Of a stretch of 64,000 bases of DNA, positions 34,836-43,277 are shown one piece after another. Numbering within the stretch: the stretch's first letter is position 1; each line of letters opens with the position of its first letter. The notes under the pieces were generated by a model. The model saw nothing but the letters and a program-made list of their open reading frames with translations, did not search any database and was not told the origin of the DNA. Source of the DNA: Candidatus Competibacteraceae bacterium (GTDB lineage Bacteria; Pseudomonadota; Gammaproteobacteria; Competibacterales; Competibacteraceae); the NCBI GenBank assembly GCA_016712625.1, contig JADJQQ010000029.1:434001-498000 (forward strand), in the 5' to 3' direction. The position numbers and the translations under genes were made by a program.

Positions 34836-35134
34836 ATACGCCTATCGAACTGAACAGCCGCTATCAACTGGCTTCAGGAGTGGCGATTCGCCCGGAGAGC
34901 TTCGGCGGCCTGGTTTACCGTTACGATAACCGCCGTCTTTATTTTCTGCGCTCGCATCAGGCAGTCGATTTGGTGAACCACCTGGATGGGCAGCGTTCGC
35001 TACGGGAGATTCTTGATGAGTTCGTGACGAAACGGGAGCTGCCGGCTTCCTCTCGCGAATCGCTGGTCGCGGCGGTCGCGCAATTGGAAAAATTGGGCAT
35101 TTTGACGCGCTTGAACGGTCAGTGTCCGGCCTGA
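34832..35134 (+). CDS. mftB: Mycofactocin peptide chaperone MftB
   Basis: This 100-residue PqqD-like (RRE fold) protein binds the MftA leader and presents it to MftC. Visible family features are VAIRPESFGGLVYRYDNRRLYFL and the C-terminal helix around LVAAVAQLEKLGILTRL. It overlaps the SDR stop by four bases (ATGA). It is the last gene of the island, 10 kb downstream of its partner mftC; in actinobacteria the two are adjacent. Confidence 0.87.
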   Translation: MNTPIELNSRYQLASGVAIRPESFGGLVYRYDNRRLYFLRSHQAVDLVNHLDGQRSLREILDEFVTKRELPASSRESLVAAVAQLEKLGILTRLNGQCPA

Positions 35135-35268
35135 TCATCCATTGTTTTATCCTGGCAAGACCGTCAAATCGGGCATTTGTAAGAGAGCATGACTGGCCAC
35201 TCCTTGGTGAGTTCCGAAATAGGAACGAACGCATGCGGTCTTGCAAGCAGTAATGAAACCAAGAATCT

Positions 35269-35739
35269 ATGTTCCAACCCACCTTTTCTATCCGGGCGCT
35301 CGCGTCTGATGACATCGAACCGATGCGTACGTTGTTGGACGTATTCGGGAAGGCGTTTGACGATCCGGGCACCTACCGCGGTAACCCGCCAGACGATGCG
35401 TATCTACAAAAGCAGCTGAGCGATGAAAATTTCATCGTCATGGCTGCTTTTGAGGGGTACGAAGTCGTTGGTGGCCTCGCCGCGTATGTGCTTCCCAAGT
35501 TCGAGCAGGCCCGTAAAGAAATCTACATTTATGATCTGGCTGTCGCCGAAACCCACCGCCGGCGCGGCATCGCCACGGCGCTGATTCGAGCGCTTCAGGA
35601 ATGCGCGCTAGCGGTCGGCGCTTATGTGATCTACGTTCAGGCGGATTGGGGCGATGACCCCGCGATCGCCCTCTATACCAAGATGGGAACTCGCGAGGAT
35701 GTGTTGCACTTTGACATCGATCCCCACGACCGCGACTGA
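35269..35739 (+). CDS. AAC(3)-I-like aminoglycoside 3-N-acetyltransferase
   Basis: This 156-residue GNAT protein is very close in pattern to AAC(3)-I enzymes: AAYVLPKFEQARKEIYIYDL, then HRRRGIATALI (acetyl-CoA loop), AYVIYVQADWGDDPAIALYT and the end HFDIDPHD. AAC(3)-I acetylates gentamicin-type drugs at the 3-amino group. Known acquired versions sit in integrons; this one stands alone with no attC or integrase, so it may be a chromosomal homologue. It is 134 bases after mftB and convergent with the HD-GYP gene. Whether it confers resistance cannot be read from sequence. Confidence 0.85.
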   Translation: MFQPTFSIRALASDDIEPMRTLLDVFGKAFDDPGTYRGNPPDDAYLQKQLSDENFIVMAAFEGYEVVGGLAAYVLPKFEQARKEIYIYDLAVAETHRRRGIATALIRALQECALAVGAYVIYVQADWGDDPAIALYTKMGTREDVLHFDIDPHDRD

Positions 35740-35787
35740 TTTCGCCGCTCTAGCCAACTTCAAAACGCTACACCGAGCATTTAAGCG

Positions 35788-38781
35788 CTAATGCGCTTGC
35801 GCGGCCGCCAGATAAACCTCAATGTTGACGGCGTCGATTTGATCGGGGCGCAGGAAACGTTCGGCGTAATGCCGGTAAACACCGGCGCGGAGAAACAGCG
35901 TGAAAAGCTCTGAATCAATATGCTGCTCGCGCGACATGCGGGCCATGATCTCCAAGGCCTCCGATAAGGTTTTGCCGGGTTTGTAGGGCCGATCAACGGC
36001 GGTCAGCGCCTCGAAAATGTCCGCGATCGCCATCATCCGCGCCAGCACGCTCATCTCCTCGCGCCGCAGCTGTTTGGGATAACCGTTGCCATCCATCTTC
36101 TCATGATGGCCGCCCGCGATTTCCGGTACCCGCCGCAGCGATTTGGGAAAGGGCAGCCGCGACAGCATCATGATGGTCTGGACAATATGCTCGTTGATTT
36201 TATAGCGCTCCTCTTCCGTCAGGGTGCCGCGAGAGACGCATAAGTTATGCACTTCGCCCTGGTTATAAAGCAGTTCGGGTATCTTCAGTTGAAATCCCCA
36301 CGGATTGTCGGCCCCAATCCGATCTTCGGGATGACGTTCGAAACAGTGTTCTGGCTTGTCGGCCAGCAGCGGTTCGACCGTCGGCAGCGCCGCGGCCGGA
36401 ACACGCTCCTTGCGCGCTTGCTCTTCGTGGGATAGACCGAGGCGGTCGTCGAGCGTGCGCAGCCAGGTCCGTTCGGCCAAACGCTTGATACGGGCGATCT
36501 GGGCGGGAGCCATGCATTCGCCACCCTGGTTGCAGGAGGCGACAAAAGCAAAATCGTCGTCCAGCGCTCGCCATTCCGCTTCGAGCCTGGCCCGTGGTTC
36601 AGTGGGATCGCCTCCGTTGGCGATTTCCCGCCAATAGGCGATTTCCGCGTCTCGCTTGAGCACTTCAAAACGCATTCGCACTTCGTTAATACGGTTGTAA
36701 AGGGTTTCCAGTTTGGTGGCTTTATCAACCACGTACTCCGGCGTGGTGATCTTGCCGCAATCATGCAACCAGCAGGCGATGTGCAATTCTTCCCATTCCT
36801 CCTCACTCAGGGTGAAATCGTGGAAAGCGCCGGTTTCATCCGCGCAGGCCGCCTGGGCCAGTAACTTGGTTAACTCCGGCACCCGGGCGCAATGGCCGCC
36901 GGTATAAGGACTCTTCGCGTCGATGGCGTCGGCGAGCAATTGGATGAAAGAGGCAAATAGATTTTTCTGCGCTTGAAACAAGCGCTGGTTTTCAATGGAG
37001 ACGGCCGAAGTGCCCGACAGCGCGGCAATGAAGGCTAGCAACTCCGACCCGATCCGATTGTCATCACGGGGCGCGCTCGCCCTCAGTAAAGCTAACAGGC
37101 CAACCAGTTCCTGCTGCCGGTTGCGCAGCGGCACCAAAATCAATTGACCCACCTGCTGGATGGAGAGATCGGTCAGTAAAGCGAAATAGTCAGCTAATGG
37201 CTCGTTTGGCGCGAGCGGTCTGATTTGTGGAACCGTTCCCCGAGCCGCCTCCACCAGCGGATGAGAGGGCAATTCCGTCAGGGACAAGGCTGGCAGGCGA
37301 TCAGCCGTTACGGCACCCAGCGGCTGCGACACGCGGGCGGCGGCGGGGCGCAGCGCCTTCTCGTCATCGCTGATCAGAAACAAAATACCGGCATCGCCTT
37401 GAGCCAAGGCCAAGGTTTCCGCCAACACGCGATCCAACAAACGATCAAAATGGCGTTCGGCGGCGAGGGCTGATCCGATATCGAGGAAGCGGCGAATGGT
37501 GGATTTCATCAAATCCATGGCGCGGGCGAGTTGGTTCACCTCATCAATAATCGAATGCGCCACGATGGGTTGCTGAAAGTCGAAGCGACGGATGCGCGCG
37601 GCCTCGCTGACCAGGCTTTGCAGGTGGCGGGCGATGCGATTCGCCAGCAACCACGTGATGGGCAAGGCGAGCAGCACCAGACTGATCGTAATCAAAACGC
37701 CTTGATCCCGAATGTGCTTGGCATCCGCCAACAGATCGTTACGGGGTACGGCCAGCCCCAGGAATAAGGGAGTTTCGCCATCGAAAGGCAAGGTTCTCAC
37801 CATGCCGTGCCAAGTCTGACCGGCCGCTTCCAGCGTAAAATTCTTTGGTGGTAATCCCGCGGTTCGTTGCTCTGGATTGGGTAAATGCCGTTCCAATTCG
37901 GTTAGAGCAGGCTCTTTTAATTCAGGTAGCCTGACCAAACGTAATTCCTCTCCCACGCCTTGGTGCGGTAGGCGAGTGGCGTCTGGATAAGCGATGACGT
38001 AGCCAGCGCTATCGAATACCGCCAGCTGGGTATTGGAGAACAAACGACTGGCGCGCAGTGTGGCTGAGAGCGCGCTTAAGGTCAGATCAGCGCCGACGAC
38101 TGCCGTGCCGATCCTGGCGCGGCGTGCGAGCGTGATGCCGACTTCGCGGGTAGTGAAGAATAGATAAGGGTCGGTTCGGATGCGGTCTGGTTGGCTGCGA
38201 GCCGTTTGATACCAAGGGCGGGCGCGAGGGTCGAACGTATAATCTGGCCGCGTATCGCGGCGGATTAACTTCAAAGCCGCATCGAAGTAGAGAAAGGTTC
38301 CGGTGGCCGCCTCTGTCCCGTTCCGCTCAACGCTTTGCACCAAATAGCGAGCCGCATTCGGAACGGTTAACGAGTCGCGTAGTGGCGAGTTCGGCGATAG
38401 AGATCGCAGCAGAAAGAAATCGCCGTCATCGTACCCGATATATAGGGCGCTTAGATGCGTCGATTGCGCCAGTGCTTCAGATAAGTAACCTAAATTATCC
38501 AGGCGTTCCATCAGCGTGCCATTCGCCGCCAACCGCTGCCATGCTAATAAATCGACTGTGGTAGCCACGGGCGTGACCAACATCTGAAGCTGGCGGCCCG
38601 TTTGATCGGCAATCCGTTCAAACCGCTCATCGGCCGCGCGCAGGATGAGCTGGGTGGTCTTAGTGAAGCTGTTCCAGATTACCGTTGCGCCCAGCAGCAG
38701 AATCAATGCAATAAATAAGGTTGCGATGTGCAGACGTAAAGGTAATTGGCGTCGCACGGGTAGGATGTGAGTGAAGATCAT
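35788..38781 (-). CDS. Membrane HD-GYP c-di-GMP phosphodiesterase with Cache, HAMP and GAF domains
   Basis: This 997-residue sensor protein should hydrolyse cyclic di-GMP. Order: membrane helix (~17-39), periplasmic double-Cache-like region (~40-350; RARPWYQTA, GTAVVGADLTLSAL), second helix (~355-378), HAMP (~380-430), GAF-like domain (~440-600), HD-GYP domain (~630-980). Catalytic motifs are HDCGK and HHEKMDGNGYP. About 225 residues separate these two motifs, against roughly 60-70 in ordinary HD-GYP domains, so an insertion of ~150 residues (containing RWMALDDDF-like acidic and Cys-containing CNQGGEC segments) splits the domain. It is convergent with the AAC(3)-I-like gene and stands alone. 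Confidence 0.87.
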   Translation of the reverse strand: MIFTHILPVRRQLPLRLHIATLFIALILLLGATVIWNSFTKTTQLILRAADERFERIADQTGRQLQMLVTPVATTVDLLAWQRLAANGTLMERLDNLGYLSEALAQSTHLSALYIGYDDGDFFLLRSLSPNSPLRDSLTVPNAARYLVQSVERNGTEAATGTFLYFDAALKLIRRDTRPDYTFDPRARPWYQTARSQPDRIRTDPYLFFTTREVGITLARRARIGTAVVGADLTLSALSATLRASRLFSNTQLAVFDSAGYVIAYPDATRLPHQGVGEELRLVRLPELKEPALTELERHLPNPEQRTAGLPPKNFTLEAAGQTWHGMVRTLPFDGETPLFLGLAVPRNDLLADAKHIRDQGVLITISLVLLALPITWLLANRIARHLQSLVSEAARIRRFDFQQPIVAHSIIDEVNQLARAMDLMKSTIRRFLDIGSALAAERHFDRLLDRVLAETLALAQGDAGILFLISDDEKALRPAAARVSQPLGAVTADRLPALSLTELPSHPLVEAARGTVPQIRPLAPNEPLADYFALLTDLSIQQVGQLILVPLRNRQQELVGLLALLRASAPRDDNRIGSELLAFIAALSGTSAVSIENQRLFQAQKNLFASFIQLLADAIDAKSPYTGGHCARVPELTKLLAQAACADETGAFHDFTLSEEEWEELHIACWLHDCGKITTPEYVVDKATKLETLYNRINEVRMRFEVLKRDAEIAYWREIANGGDPTEPRARLEAEWRALDDDFAFVASCNQGGECMAPAQIARIKRLAERTWLRTLDDRLGLSHEEQARKERVPAAALPTVEPLLADKPEHCFERHPEDRIGADNPWGFQLKIPELLYNQGEVHNLCVSRGTLTEEERYKINEHIVQTIMMLSRLPFPKSLRRVPEIAGGHHEKMDGNGYPKQLRREEMSVLARMMAIADIFEALTAVDRPYKPGKTLSEALEIMARMSREQHIDSELFTLFLRAGVYRHYAERFLRPDQIDAVNIEVYLAAAQAH

Positions 38782-38805
38782 TCGTTTATGAGTGCATATC
38801 CACGG

Positions 38806-39441
38806 TCAGAATTCATCCATTGAACTGTGAATTTCAGAATTATTTGGCGCACTTTTTTCGGAGTTATTTAGCGTATCAGGTGGCTGACTGGCTTCACTCG
38901 CGGCTTGCAGGGCGGCGTATAGGGAGGTTTTGCCGATCTTGAGACGCGCGGCGGCCTCACGGACGTTCAGCCCGTTGGCGAGGTGTTCGCGCGCGCGCCG
39001 CAACGTGTCGGCGGTAACGACTGGCTTGCGCCCGCCCTTTCGCCCTCGTGCGGCGGCCAGCCCCGCTTTGGTGCGTTCCCGGATCAGATCGCGCTCGAAC
39101 TGGCCCAGCGCGCCGAACACATGGAAAATGAGTCGCCCGCCCGGCGTGGTGGTGTCGATGCTTTCAGACAGAGACCGGAACCCGACGCCACGCGCTTCCA
39201 GCGTGCCAATGATTTCGATCAGCTGCGGCAGGGAACGCCCGAGACGATCCAATCGCCAGACGGCCAGCACGTCGCCGTCGCGCAGATAAGCCAGCGCGGC
39301 GCCCAAGCCGGGCCGGGCGGCCTTGGCTCCAGACGCCGTGTCTTCGAAAACCCGCCCGCATCCCGCTTTCCGCAGCGCATCCGCCTGCAAGGCGGTGTCC
39401 TGTTCCGCCGTCGATACCCGCGCGTAGCCAATCAGCGCCAT
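38806..39441 (-). CDS. Serine recombinase (resolvase/invertase family)
   Basis: This 211-residue small serine recombinase has the catalytic Ser in GYARVSTAEQD (~10), LRDGDVLAVWRLDRLGRS (~55-70), the E-helix region FHVFGALGQFERDLIRERTK and a C-terminal helix-turn-helix (LNVREAAARLKIGKTSLYAAL). These resolve cointegrates of Tn3-like transposons or invert DNA. The tail after the HTH is ~25 residues longer than usual. I start at ATG 39441 (MALIGYARVS), not the GTG two codons upstream. No transposase is adjacent; res-like repeats follow upstream. Confidence 0.87.
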   Translation of the reverse strand: MALIGYARVSTAEQDTALQADALRKAGCGRVFEDTASGAKAARPGLGAALAYLRDGDVLAVWRLDRLGRSLPQLIEIIGTLEARGVGFRSLSESIDTTTPGGRLIFHVFGALGQFERDLIRERTKAGLAAARGRKGGRKPVVTADTLRRAREHLANGLNVREAAARLKIGKTSLYAALQAASEASQPPDTLNNSEKSAPNNSEIHSSMDEF

Positions 39442-39841
39442 CGTCACCTATTTTGTCCGCTATTCCATCCGCTTATCTTAATGTCCGCAATTCCGTCAAT
39501 CAAGCCGTTATTGGACAAGTGTCCGGCAGGACCGACCAACGGTCGTTTGGCGGACAAGGTAACGCCCGACAGGCATGTCACCGGTCGCCATTTGCCGCGA
39601 TGGAACGGCGTGCCGACTCAAGCCGGGGCCGCCGAAAATTCCGGGCGCGTCAGGTAAACCAGAATCTTGTGACGGCTGGCGTTGCCGAGAAGCCCACCGT
39701 GCAAGTCGTGCCAGCGAGAGTTACGACCATAGCGCCTTTAAGGCCGACGCGCAGTTCACGCAACACTCGCGCACCCCAAAAACGTCCGTTTTCAAGATTT
39801 ACTCGGTTCAGGGTCCATGGGCAGACAGCGATCTTTTTCGA
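39442..39841. other. Intergenic region upstream of the resolvase with res-like repeats
   Basis: These 400 bases separate the resolvase from kdpE. They contain TGTCCGC at 39454-39460 and 39482-39488, TTGGACA at 39511-39517, TGTCCGG at 39520-39526 and GCGGACA at 39550-39556, in direct and inverted orientation. This is the kind of spaced short inverted motif expected in a resolvase binding (res) site. The remainder (39560-39841) shows no gene I can support; its open frames lack RBS and overlap kdpE antisense. Confidence 0.45.
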
Positions 39842-40543
39842 TCATTGGGAAGAGAAGCGATAGCCGACGCCCATTTCGGTGAGCAAGTGGCGCGGCTGGG
39901 CCGGGTCGGCTTCCAGCTTCTGGCGCAGTTGGCTCATGTAGAGGCGCAGATAGTGACCGCGCTCCACGTAGGCCGGCCCCCAGACCTCGCGCAGCAGATG
40001 GCGGTGGGTCAACACTTTGCCGGGCTGCGCCAAGAGCGCCGCCAGCAGCCGAAACTCGATGGGCGTCAAGTGCACCGGTTCGCCCGCGCGCGTCACCTGC
40101 CGGTGCGCCCAGTCCACGCGGATTGTGCCGAAGCTCACCGCCGCCTCGCCGCCCGGTTCGCCCTCGTGACGGCGGCAGACCGCCCGCACTCGCGCCAACA
40201 GCTCCGCCACGCCAAATGGCTTGATCAGATAATCGTCGGCGCCCGCGTCCAACGCTTGAACCTTGTCGCGTTCCTCCACCCGCGCCGACAGCACCAGAAC
40301 GGGGGTTTTGCTCCAGGCGCGCAGGTCGCGAATGAAATCGATGCCGTTGCCGTCGGGCAGCCCCAGGTCGAGAATGACCAGCTGCGGCTGGCGGGTTGCG
40401 GCTTCCAGCAAACCCTGCTGGAGGGTTTCCGCTTCCTGCACCCGATGGCCCTCGCGCTCCAGCGCGGCGCGCACGAACCGGCGGATCGCGCGTTCGTCCT
40501 CGACCATCAGCACCGTCAGTCGGGGGTCAAGAGGGGTTTTCAT
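39842..40543 (-). CDS. kdpE: KdpE response regulator
   Basis: This 233-residue OmpR-class regulator activates kdp transcription at low potassium. The receiver (~1-120) has the acidic pair in MVEDERAI, phospho-acceptor Asp in VILDLGLPDGNGID (~58) and Lys in DDYLIKPF. A winged helix follows (~135-230; HLTPIEFRLLAALLAQPGKV, RLYMSQLRQKLE). It overlaps the end of kdpD by 17 bases, so they are co-translated. Confidence 0.93.
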   Translation of the reverse strand: MKTPLDPRLTVLMVEDERAIRRFVRAALEREGHRVQEAETLQQGLLEAATRQPQLVILDLGLPDGNGIDFIRDLRAWSKTPVLVLSARVEERDKVQALDAGADDYLIKPFGVAELLARVRAVCRRHEGEPGGEAAVSFGTIRVDWAHRQVTRAGEPVHLTPIEFRLLAALLAQPGKVLTHRHLLREVWGPAYVERGHYLRLYMSQLRQKLEADPAQPRHLLTEMGVGYRFSSQ

Positions 40544-43277
40544 GGCTTTCCGAGGGCGCAGGAAGCGCCGGGTTGCCTTCCGTCTCGATTTCGAATGAAG
40601 GCGGCGTTTCCAGCGGTAGCGTCACCGCAAAGTTCGCGCCGCCCTTGGTCCGGTTGGCGGCTTGAATGCGCCCGCCGTGGGCTTCGACGACCGCTTGGCA
40701 GATCGCCAGGCCCAAGCCGACGCCCGGCGTCGCCGATTCGGCGTGACCCCGGCTGAATTTTTCGAAAAGCGCCCGCTCTTGGCCCGCGGGCAACCCCGGG
40801 CCCTCGTCCCAAACTTCCACGCGCAGCTGCTCGGCCTCAACCGAAGCCGTGACGCCGATGGCGGCGCCGGTCGGCGCGTACTTGGTGGCGTTTTCCAGCA
40901 GATTGACCAGCACGCGCTCCATCAGCACGCCGTCGCACTGGAGCAGCGGTAGCTTCGGGTCGAGCGCCAGGCGCAGGGGATGCCCGCGTAGCGGCTGTTC
41001 CAGCAACCGCAGCGCCGAACCGACCACTTCCTCCAACGATTGCCACTCCTTGCGCAGGCGGATGCCGCCGGTTTGCAGCTTGGCCATGTCCAAGAGGTTG
41101 TCAGCCAGCAGCGCCAGCCGCACCGCCTGCTCGCGGATTTCCGCCAGCGATTCCTGGTGGGGGGATTCCTCGGCGGCCAGATCCAGCGCCAGGGTTTCGG
41201 TCAGCCCGATCAGTCCGGTCAGGGGCGTGCGCAAATCGTGGGAAAGGGCGGCCAGCAGAGAGTTGCGCTGCCGTTCCGATTCCATCTTGACCAGCGTGTC
41301 GCGAGCGACCGTGACGAAATGCACCCGCTCCAGGGCGATGGCGATCAGCGCGGCGAAGGTGTCCAGCAACCGGCGCTGTTCCGGGATCAGCACCAGACGG
41401 TGCCGTTCCGGGGCCACGGCCAGCACGCCGCGCATCCGCAGCGGCGCTTTGAGCGGCAGGTATAGCACCGATGAACCGGGCAGCGTATCGGTACCCAGAC
41501 CCGCCGGGTCGTTGCGGTCGAAGCTCCACTGGGCGATGGCGGTATCGATCTTCGGCTTGCCCGGTTGCACCGGCAAAGGTTGCAGGCGGTCGCGCTCATC
41601 GGGCAACAGCAGCCGCGTCTTGACCCGGAAGCTGGCCTCGACGCCGCGCTCGCCGATTTCGATGACCTGCTCCACGGCCAGCGCCCCGGACAGCGCGCGC
41701 GCCATTTCGTAGAGGTGGCGGGCGCGCGCTTCCCGCGCGTTGGCGACATGAGCTTGATAGCGGAAGCGCGCGGTGAGCTGGCCGACCACCAGGCCGACGA
41801 TCAGCATGACCGCAAACGTCAGCAAATACTGCACGTCGTGGACGGCGAGCGAGAAACGCGGCGGCACGAACAGCACATCGAACGCGGCCACGTTGACGAA
41901 CGCCGCCAGCACCGCCGCGCCGCGCCCGTAACGCACCGCCACGCCGACTACCGCCAGCAAGAACACCATGACGATATTGGCGAGGTCAAAATAGGGTAGC
42001 AGCGGGGTCGCCGCCAGCGCCGTCGCCAGACAGATCGCCAGGGTCATGGCGTAGGGGCGCATTAGCGCCGCGAGTTCGGCCGGTTCCCGGTCGGTCGCCG
42101 CGCCGGTGGCCGCGCCGGTGCGCTGGGGCGTTTCGGGACGCGCCAGCGCCAGTAGGTCGAGTTCCGGGGCCAGCCGGGCCAGTTGGTCGACCAGCGCCCG
42201 CCGCCACCCGCGCCAGCGGCCGGGCCGGCTCCGCCCGACCACGACCTGGTTCAAGCGGTGATCGCGGGCGTAGGCGACGATGGCGGCCGCGATATCGTCC
42301 GCGGCTTGAGTGGCGGTTTGCGCGCCGAGATCCTGGGCGAGCTTGAGGGTGTCGAGAATCAACCGTCGCCGGGATTCCGGCAACCGTTGCAGCGCGGGCG
42401 TTTCGACATAGAGTGCGTGCCAGTCGCTATTCAGTTTGTTCGCCAGCCGGCTGGCGGCCCGGATCAGCGCCTCCTGGCCAGGTTCGGGGCCGATGCAGAC
42501 CAGCAGGGCCTCGCGGGTGGCGCGCAGTGGGCTGCCGGTCAGTTGCTGGTAGTGTTCGCGCTGGTCATCCACCCGGTCGGCGGTGCGCCGCAGCGCCAGC
42601 TCGCGCAGGGCGATCAGGTTGCCCTTGCGAAAGAAATTCTCGACGGCGCGCTCGGCCTGCTCCGGCAGGTAGACTTTGCCTTCCTTGAGCCGTTGCAGCA
42701 ACTCGTCCGGCGGCAGATCGACCAGCACCACCTCGTCGGCTTGATCGAACAGCCGGTCGGTGACCGTTTCCCAAACCCGAATGCCGGTCAGGCCGCCCAC
42801 CACGTCGTTGAGGCTTTCCAGATGCTGGACGTTGATGGCGGTCAGCACGTCGATGCCCGCGTCGAGCAGCTCCTCGATATCCTGCCAGCGCTTGGGGTGG
42901 CGGCAGCCTGGCGCGTTGCTGTGGGCCAACTCATCGACTAGAAGCAAGGTCGGTCGCCGCGCCAGCGCCGCGTCCAGATCGAATTCCCGCAGCGTCCGCT
43001 CGCGGTAGGAGACTTCCTTGAGCGGCAGTTGTTCGAGGCCCGTCAGTAGCGCGGCGGTTTCTTGCCGACCGTGGGTTTCGACCAAACCGACCACCACATC
43101 GACGCCCTGCTCGCGGGCGCGGCGGGCCGCTTGCAGCATGGCGTAAGTTTTGCCGACGCCGGGGGATGCGCCGAAAAAGATTTTCAGTTTGCCGCGGCGG
43201 GCGCGGTCTTCTTCCTGCTGGAGTCGGTTGAGCAGTTGGTCGGGATCGGGGCGGGCGGGGCCTGTTTGACCATTCAC
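40527..43277 (-). CDS. kdpD: KdpD potassium sensor histidine kinase
   Basis: This 916-residue sensor kinase has the full KdpD order: N-terminal KdpD domain with Walker A FGASPGVGKTYAML (~30), USP-like domain (~250-370; VGRSRPGRW), four membrane helices (~400-500), GAF domain (~525-650), HisKA with phospho-His in LLAALSHDLRTPLTGLIG (~675) and HATPase_c (DEGPGLPAG, GVGLGLAICQAVVEAHGG). It starts inside the stop of the CorA-like gene (ATGA overlap), and kdpE starts before its end. Confidence 0.94.
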   Translation of the reverse strand: MNGQTGPARPDPDQLLNRLQQEEDRARRGKLKIFFGASPGVGKTYAMLQAARRAREQGVDVVVGLVETHGRQETAALLTGLEQLPLKEVSYRERTLREFDLDAALARRPTLLLVDELAHSNAPGCRHPKRWQDIEELLDAGIDVLTAINVQHLESLNDVVGGLTGIRVWETVTDRLFDQADEVVLVDLPPDELLQRLKEGKVYLPEQAERAVENFFRKGNLIALRELALRRTADRVDDQREHYQQLTGSPLRATREALLVCIGPEPGQEALIRAASRLANKLNSDWHALYVETPALQRLPESRRRLILDTLKLAQDLGAQTATQAADDIAAAIVAYARDHRLNQVVVGRSRPGRWRGWRRALVDQLARLAPELDLLALARPETPQRTGAATGAATDREPAELAALMRPYAMTLAICLATALAATPLLPYFDLANIVMVFLLAVVGVAVRYGRGAAVLAAFVNVAAFDVLFVPPRFSLAVHDVQYLLTFAVMLIVGLVVGQLTARFRYQAHVANAREARARHLYEMARALSGALAVEQVIEIGERGVEASFRVKTRLLLPDERDRLQPLPVQPGKPKIDTAIAQWSFDRNDPAGLGTDTLPGSSVLYLPLKAPLRMRGVLAVAPERHRLVLIPEQRRLLDTFAALIAIALERVHFVTVARDTLVKMESERQRNSLLAALSHDLRTPLTGLIGLTETLALDLAAEESPHQESLAEIREQAVRLALLADNLLDMAKLQTGGIRLRKEWQSLEEVVGSALRLLEQPLRGHPLRLALDPKLPLLQCDGVLMERVLVNLLENATKYAPTGAAIGVTASVEAEQLRVEVWDEGPGLPAGQERALFEKFSRGHAESATPGVGLGLAICQAVVEAHGGRIQAANRTKGGANFAVTLPLETPPSFEIETEGNPALPAPSESHENPS

